The notes under the pieces were generated by a model. That model was not told where the DNA came from, did no database searches, and was given only the letters and a program-made list of their open reading frames with translations. The position numbers were made by a program, and so were the translations under genes. DNA of 7,969 nt from Deltaproteobacteria bacterium UBA796 (lineage in GTDB: Bacteria; Myxococcota_A; UBA796): NCBI GenBank assembly GCA_002296975.1, contig DBIS01000372.1, positions 1 to 7,969 of the forward strand. Direction: 5' to 3'. This document shows positions 6,289 through 7,969 of the stretch, piece by piece. The stretch's first letter is position 1; each line of letters starts with the position of its first letter.

Positions 6289-7070
6289 GTTTGGCGGGTA
6301 TCGCAATCAAAGAGCCAATCGAGGCCCATCGGGTACACCGCCACCTCGGGCCTTGGGCTCGCCGAGAGTGTGTCGCCGAGCACTGTGGTGATGGACCGTC
6401 TACTGGTGCCCATCAAAACCGGGGTCATCGACAGGTGAAGGCGATCGAGCAGTCCAGCTGACAAAAATGCCGTAATCGTGTGGCCACCGCCCTCAACAAA
6501 CAAGCGAGAAACCCCGTTAGCCTTGAGTCTTTTAAGCAGATTTATCAGGTCAAAAACCCCATCTTCTGTGGGAATGGTCCAACGCTGTACCCCCGGCGGA
6601 GGCGACGATTTTAGTGCAGTGTCTGAAACCACCCACAATGTCTCAGCCTCGGCCACATCCATCACAGCGCAATCTTGAGGCAATCGGCCGCGAGGGTCGA
6701 GTATCACCCGCAAAGGGTTGTCCCCTGCACAACGCCGAACCGTGAGTCTGCAATCATCTTGGCTGACCGTGTTCACGCCCACCAAGACCGCGTCACAAAG
6801 TGCCCTAAGGCGATGAGTGTGCTCTAAATCTTCCTCACCCGAAATCCAATGAGACTCGCCATCATCGCGGGCAATGCAGCCATCGAGGCTCTGCGCAAGG
6901 TGTCCGATCACGAGGGGCCTATCGATGGGCAGGGGCCCAATCAGCGGCTGAAACAGCGCCTGAATGGGTGCAGACAGGGGGCTAAGTCCCTGAGATATCG
7001 ACGGTTTTTGGGCTGAACCTTGTTGGTGAGCACAGTCCAAAATACTCCGCCATTGCGCTTCTTTGCTCAT
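6285..7070 (-). CDS. Stand-alone RibD C-terminal-type (dihydrofolate-reductase-fold) reductase
   Basis: With the ATG at 7070 the protein has 261 residues. After about 50 N-terminal residues of unclear role, the RibD_C reductase domain runs to the end. Landmarks are HLAQSLDG (57-64), HWISG (74-78), HRLRALCDAVLVGVNTV (86-102), DDCRLT (105-110), NPLRVILDPRGRLP (118-131), FVEGGGHT (191-198) and PVLMG (217-221). In riboflavin synthesis this fold reduces the ribosyl group of a 5-amino-6-ribosylaminouracil phosphate to the ribityl form with NADPH. The N-terminal deaminase domain of RibD is absent and no other riboflavin gene is nearby, so it probably acts in a dedicated side pathway on a related pyrimidine or pterin precursor. 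It is the first gene of the operon. A GTG at 7106 in the same frame would overlap the divergent gene and has no well-placed ribosome binding site, so 7070 is preferred. Confidence 0.88.
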   Translation of the reverse strand: MSKEAQWRSILDCAHQQGSAQKPSISQGLSPLSAPIQALFQPLIGPLPIDRPLVIGHLAQSLDGCIARDDGESHWISGEEDLEHTHRLRALCDAVLVGVNTVSQDDCRLTVRRCAGDNPLRVILDPRGRLPQDCAVMDVAEAETLWVVSDTALKSSPPPGVQRWTIPTEDGVFDLINLLKRLKANGVSRLFVEGGGHTITAFLSAGLLDRLHLSMTPVLMGTSRRSITTVLGDTLSASPRPEVAVYPMGLDWLFDCDTRQT

Positions 7071-7098
7071 GGGCTTCGGACTCGAATTAGGCGGGCTT
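7071..7098. promoter_or_regulatory. 28-bp divergent intergenic gap with an imperfect direct repeat
   Basis: This gap separates the starts of the minus-strand operon and the plus-strand CDP-alcohol transferase. It is too short for two separate promoters, so promoter elements must extend into one or both coding regions. GGGCTT occurs at 7071-7076 and again at 7093-7098, 22 bp apart, with GGAC and CTC after each copy (GGGCTTCGGACTC and GGGCTTATGGACACTC). The second copy runs into the start of the plus-strand gene. A shared operator is possible. No strong -35/-10 pair was found in either direction; AATACT at 7041 with TTGTTG at 7020 is only a weak plus-strand candidate. Confidence 0.3.
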
Positions 7099-7824
7099 AT
7101 GGACACTCAGCCAAGCTATCCTTTTGATCGACTTTTGGCTTTGGCCACATTGAGCACACTTCTTTTGGCCACCGCCGCCGGTTTTGGCTTGAATAGATGG
7201 CTTGAGCTCACACCATGGGCACCCGTAATCGCCGCAAGCCCCGTCATGGTGATGATGCTCGCCTCTGAGCCAGCCCGGCGCCGTGAGCATGGTCAGACTT
7301 TTGGTGCAGCAAATGGCATCACCCTGTTTCGATCGGTGTGGGTAGGCGGCGTGGCATGCATGATGAGTGCGGCCCCTACAGACAATGCAGCATGGGTAGT
7401 GGTCGGCCTCGCAATGGTTGCATTGGCCCTCGACGGCCTCGATGGCCGTGTTGCACGGGCCACCGAAAGTACATCAATTTACGGGGCCCAGCTCGACATG
7501 GAGTTGGACGCTGCATTGATGATGGTCTTGAGCGGACTTTGTTGGGTTTGGGGGCGAGCAGGGCTGTGGGTTCTGGCTTGCGGACTGCTGCGCTATGCTT
7601 GGGTGGCTGCGAGCCTCGCATTCGAATGGATGCGCCAAGACCTGCCACCATCGTGGCGCCGGAAAGCTTGTTGTGTGTTGGGCACCGGGGGTTTGGTGGC
7701 AGCTGTGGCACCCTTAAAATACATCTCAGAAGCGTTCGCGATGATGGCCACGGGGATTTTGTGCTTTTCTTTCACCGTCGATTTTTTATGGCTACTGGCC
7801 GCTCGTCCAAGGTCTATTCGATGA
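7099..7824 (+). CDS. CDP-alcohol phosphatidyltransferase family membrane enzyme
   Basis: With the ATG at 7099 the protein has 241 residues. The complete family signature D-x2-DG-x2-AR-x8-G-x3-D-x3-D runs from D112 to D137. It is preceded by an N-x2-T-x2-R element (N72, T75, R78) that is usual at the start of the catalytic domain. Hydrophobic segments lie near 11-30, 42-55, 79-91, 97-111, 138-150, 155-175, 192-206 and 214-234, which fits an integral membrane protein of the family's size. Such enzymes displace CMP from a CDP-activated alcohol or diacylglycerol to form a phosphodiester. The alcohol used here is not readable. TTG at 7063 and ATG at 7069 are also in frame but overlap the divergent gene. 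7099 has an AGG 7 bases upstream. The stop overlaps the following ATG as ATGA. I infer it supplies the lipid phosphodiester of the pathway encoded by the divergent operon. Confidence 0.9.
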   Translation: MDTQPSYPFDRLLALATLSTLLLATAAGFGLNRWLELTPWAPVIAASPVMVMMLASEPARRREHGQTFGAANGITLFRSVWVGGVACMMSAAPTDNAAWVVVGLAMVALALDGLDGRVARATESTSIYGAQLDMELDAALMMVLSGLCWVWGRAGLWVLACGLLRYAWVAASLAFEWMRQDLPPSWRRKACCVLGTGGLVAAVAPLKYISEAFAMMATGILCFSFTVDFLWLLAARPRSIR

Positions 7825-7969
7825 GATTTTTATTTTTGGCGGTGGGGCTTGGAGCGCTGGGATGTACCGAGGCCCCCAAAATCAAAACCATACCCGCCCC
7901 AGTGGAATGTCTTCGCACTGGCCCAGATGTTGTCATCATTTCGATAGACACCACCCGCGCAGATCGCCT
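7821..7969 (+). CDS. Sulfatase-family lipoprotein, 3' truncated by the window end
   Basis: Only 49 residues are visible. The ATG overlaps the previous TGA (ATGA), and AAGG lies 8 bases upstream. The first 15 residues (MRFLFLAVGLGALGC) form a short basic-hydrophobic signal ending in a near-lipobox ALGC, so Cys15 would be lipidated. After a short linker, DVVIISIDTTRADR (36-49) is the N-terminal strand of the sulfatase/alkaline phosphatase superfamily, with D43 the expected first metal ligand. The nucleophile region and the rest of the active site are beyond the window, so sulfatase, phosphodiesterase and phosphotransferase activities cannot be separated. Coupling to the CDP-alcohol transferase suggests it acts outside the cytoplasmic membrane on the same product. 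Confidence 0.82.
   Translation, partial: MRFLFLAVGLGALGCTEAPKIKTIPAPVECLRTGPDVVIISIDTTRADR

Noticed and set aside
5621..6461. Open frames of 81-129 codons on both strands inside the dehydrogenase and reductase genes
   Set aside because: They overlap coding regions with strong motifs, have no suitable ribosome binding sites and no family resemblance.
1..7969. Mobile elements, CRISPR arrays, tRNA or rRNA genes
   Set aside because: No transposase, integrase, spaced repeat array, tRNA cloverleaf or rRNA-like stretch was recognised on either strand.

Overview
The window comes from a bacterium with tightly packed genes and moderately GC-rich DNA. Lipoprotein-like and multi-membrane envelope enzymes are prominent. 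No marker gene fixes the phylum. The closest resemblances I recall for the conserved genes are in actinomycetes and in Myxococcota/Bradymonadia-like 'deltaproteobacterial' genomes, but this is a weak guess from memory.

Region 1 (1-1322, plus strand) has two genes. The first is the C-terminal part of a putative zinc metalloprotease. It has an HExxH motif, and a downstream Tyr-x6-Glu followed by FFA resembles the C-terminal catalytic domain of anthrax lethal factor. The second is a small unrecognised protein whose GTG start shares a base with the TAG stop of the first. A short hairpin covers the end of this gene, just before the convergent operon.

Region 2 (1332-7070, minus strand) is a six-gene operon in which every junction overlaps. 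In transcription order it encodes: a stand-alone RibD-type reductase domain; a BchC-like medium-chain dehydrogenase; a QueD/PTPS-fold protein lacking most of the known catalytic residues; a flippase-like membrane protein of the lysylphosphatidylglycerol-synthase TM family; a membrane-anchored LTA-synthase-like member of the alkaline phosphatase superfamily; and a family 4 glycosyltransferase.

Region 3 (7099-7969, plus strand) diverges from region 2 across only 28 bp. It encodes a CDP-alcohol phosphatidyltransferase with an intact signature and, through an ATGA overlap, the start of a sulfatase-like lipoprotein that runs off the window.

The main point of interest is that regions 2 and 3 combine pteridine/riboflavin-type chemistry (RibD-like, QueD-like and BchC-like enzymes) with the enzymes expected to build and move a phospholipid or glycolipid (CDP-alcohol transferase, GT4, flippase-like protein, LTA-synthase-like transferase and a sulfatase). 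I recall similar gene sets in actinomycetes, often with a GTP cyclohydrolase II gene, and know of no characterised product. The working inference is a pathway for a pterin- or ribitylaminopyrimidine-derived, glycosylated envelope lipid or polymer.
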